Below, piece after piece: positions 6,230 to 6,763 of a DNA stretch of 6,763 nucleotides (its first letter is position 1; every line of letters starts with the position of its first letter). Source of the stretch: Alphaproteobacteria bacterium (GTDB taxonomy: Bacteria; Pseudomonadota; Alphaproteobacteria; UBA3830). The position numbers and the translations under genes are program-made. The stretch is taken from contig JAFQBQ010000192.1 of NCBI GenBank assembly GCA_017416635.1, forward strand, positions 1 through 6,763. The letters run 5' to 3'. The notes under the pieces are model-generated. The model had not been told where the DNA came from, made no database searches, and worked only from the letters and a program-made list of their open reading frames with translations.

Positions 6230-6763
6230 ATGCAGTTGCGCTTGATACAACGTTCGCAAAATGAAATTATCACATTGAAGGAAGCAAAAGATTATTTGCG
6301 TGTCAGCCATGATTTCGATGATGAACTAATTAGCTTTTTAATACAAAGCACTAGAGCGTCAATCGAAACAATTATACAAAAATCGATTATGAAGCAAACG
6401 TGGTCGTATGTTCTTCGCAGAGATGAATTTTGTAACGCAAACAGCGATGGTTGGCCGTATGTCATTGGTTCTATTATGAAAATACCCTTGCCGCGCTCTC
6501 CTGCACTGAATATATTGCAAGTATTTTTTGATGAAAGAGAAATAGACAGAAGAAAAATTCATTTGGAAAAAATGAATAATTTATCGTGCGCAATTATCGA
6601 AGATATTAAAAATTTCGATAAAAGTCGTGAAATAACAATTAGTTACGAAGCAGGACTCGCTTCGTCCAGACAAGAAATTCCAGCGCAAATTAAACTCGCA
6701 AATTTGATAATGATTGCAAATGCATATCAAAATCGGCAGATGGAAGCGGGACAATTGGCGACA
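6230..6763 (+). CDS. Head-tail connector / adaptor protein (phiE125 gp8, GTA g6-like), 3' end missing
   Basis: The frame is open from ATG 6230 to the window edge, giving 178 residues without a stop; relatives are about 180-200 long, so nearly all is present. It opens with 'ITLKEAKDYLRVSHDFDDELISFLIQSTRASIE' (read at 14-46), the standard head-tail connector N terminus of two helices that packs against the portal. It continues with 'KQTWSYVL' (55-62), 'IPLPRSPALNI' (85-95), 'ITISYEAGL' (135-143) and 'IPAQIKLANLIMIANAYQNR' (150-169). These match the alphaproteobacterial gp8/g6 family. The protein forms a ring below the portal that joins the DNA-filled head to the tail. It sits 18 bases after the capsid gene, in the same place as g6 in the GTA cluster. 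No disabling mutation is seen, so the head operon appears functional at least at the protein-coding level. Confidence 0.88.
   Translation, partial: MQLRLIQRSQNEIITLKEAKDYLRVSHDFDDELISFLIQSTRASIETIIQKSIMKQTWSYVLRRDEFCNANSDGWPYVIGSIMKIPLPRSPALNILQVFFDEREIDRRKIHLEKMNNLSCAIIEDIKNFDKSREITISYEAGLASSRQEIPAQIKLANLIMIANAYQNRQMEAGQLAT

Noticed and set aside
5698..6562. Minus-strand frames opposite the capsid C terminus and the connector gene
   Set aside because: Both coincide with intact, recognisable + strand genes and show no motif or SD.
1..6763. CRISPR array, insertion sequence, toxin-antitoxin or defence genes
   Set aside because: No regularly spaced repeats, transposase motifs, terminal inverted repeats or paired small toxin/antitoxin frames were found.

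Overview
The window reads left to right on the + strand as ordinary bacterial housekeeping genes followed by the front part of a tailed-phage head module. GatA and GatB sequences, a two-TM HemY-type protein ending in a Cys4 zinc-ribbon, and a capsid, portal and adaptor set that looks like the alphaproteobacterial gene transfer agent (GTA) and its phage relatives all point to an alphaproteobacterium. By eye the coding G+C is about 40%, low for free-living members of the class. An AT-leaning, possibly host-associated lineage (Rickettsiales or Holosporales type) is therefore a reasonable guess, but the window does not prove it.

Bases 1-1893 hold the end of gatA and all of gatB, overlapping by one base (TAATG). 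Their products belong to the GatCAB amidotransferase, which finishes Gln-tRNA(Gln) and/or Asn-tRNA(Asn). After 54 bases comes a second short unit: a 71-residue single-pass membrane protein (1948-2163) whose stop overlaps the start of a HemY-like TPR membrane protein (2160-3389) by ATGA.

Bases 3390-3623 are a non-obvious spacer. The first ~110 bases are only ~18% G+C and carry a weak promoter candidate. The next ~110 bases jump to ~41% G+C and contain a 30-codon open frame and a small hairpin.

From 3624 to the window end is a compact head operon: HK97-family portal, a single gene fusing an S78 prohead protease to an HK97-fold major capsid protein, and a phiE125 gp8 / GTA g6-like head-tail connector that runs off the edge. 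The order matches GTA genes g3, g4, g5, g6, but no terminase or integrase precedes the portal here. The most interesting observation is inside the fusion. A good Shine-Dalgarno plus in-frame ATG lies exactly at the protease/capsid boundary (ATG at 5219), so the gene may yield both the fusion and free capsid. The usual scaffolding delta-domain seems to be missing between the two domains, and an HK97-like maturation site (Lys189/Ser190) is visible.
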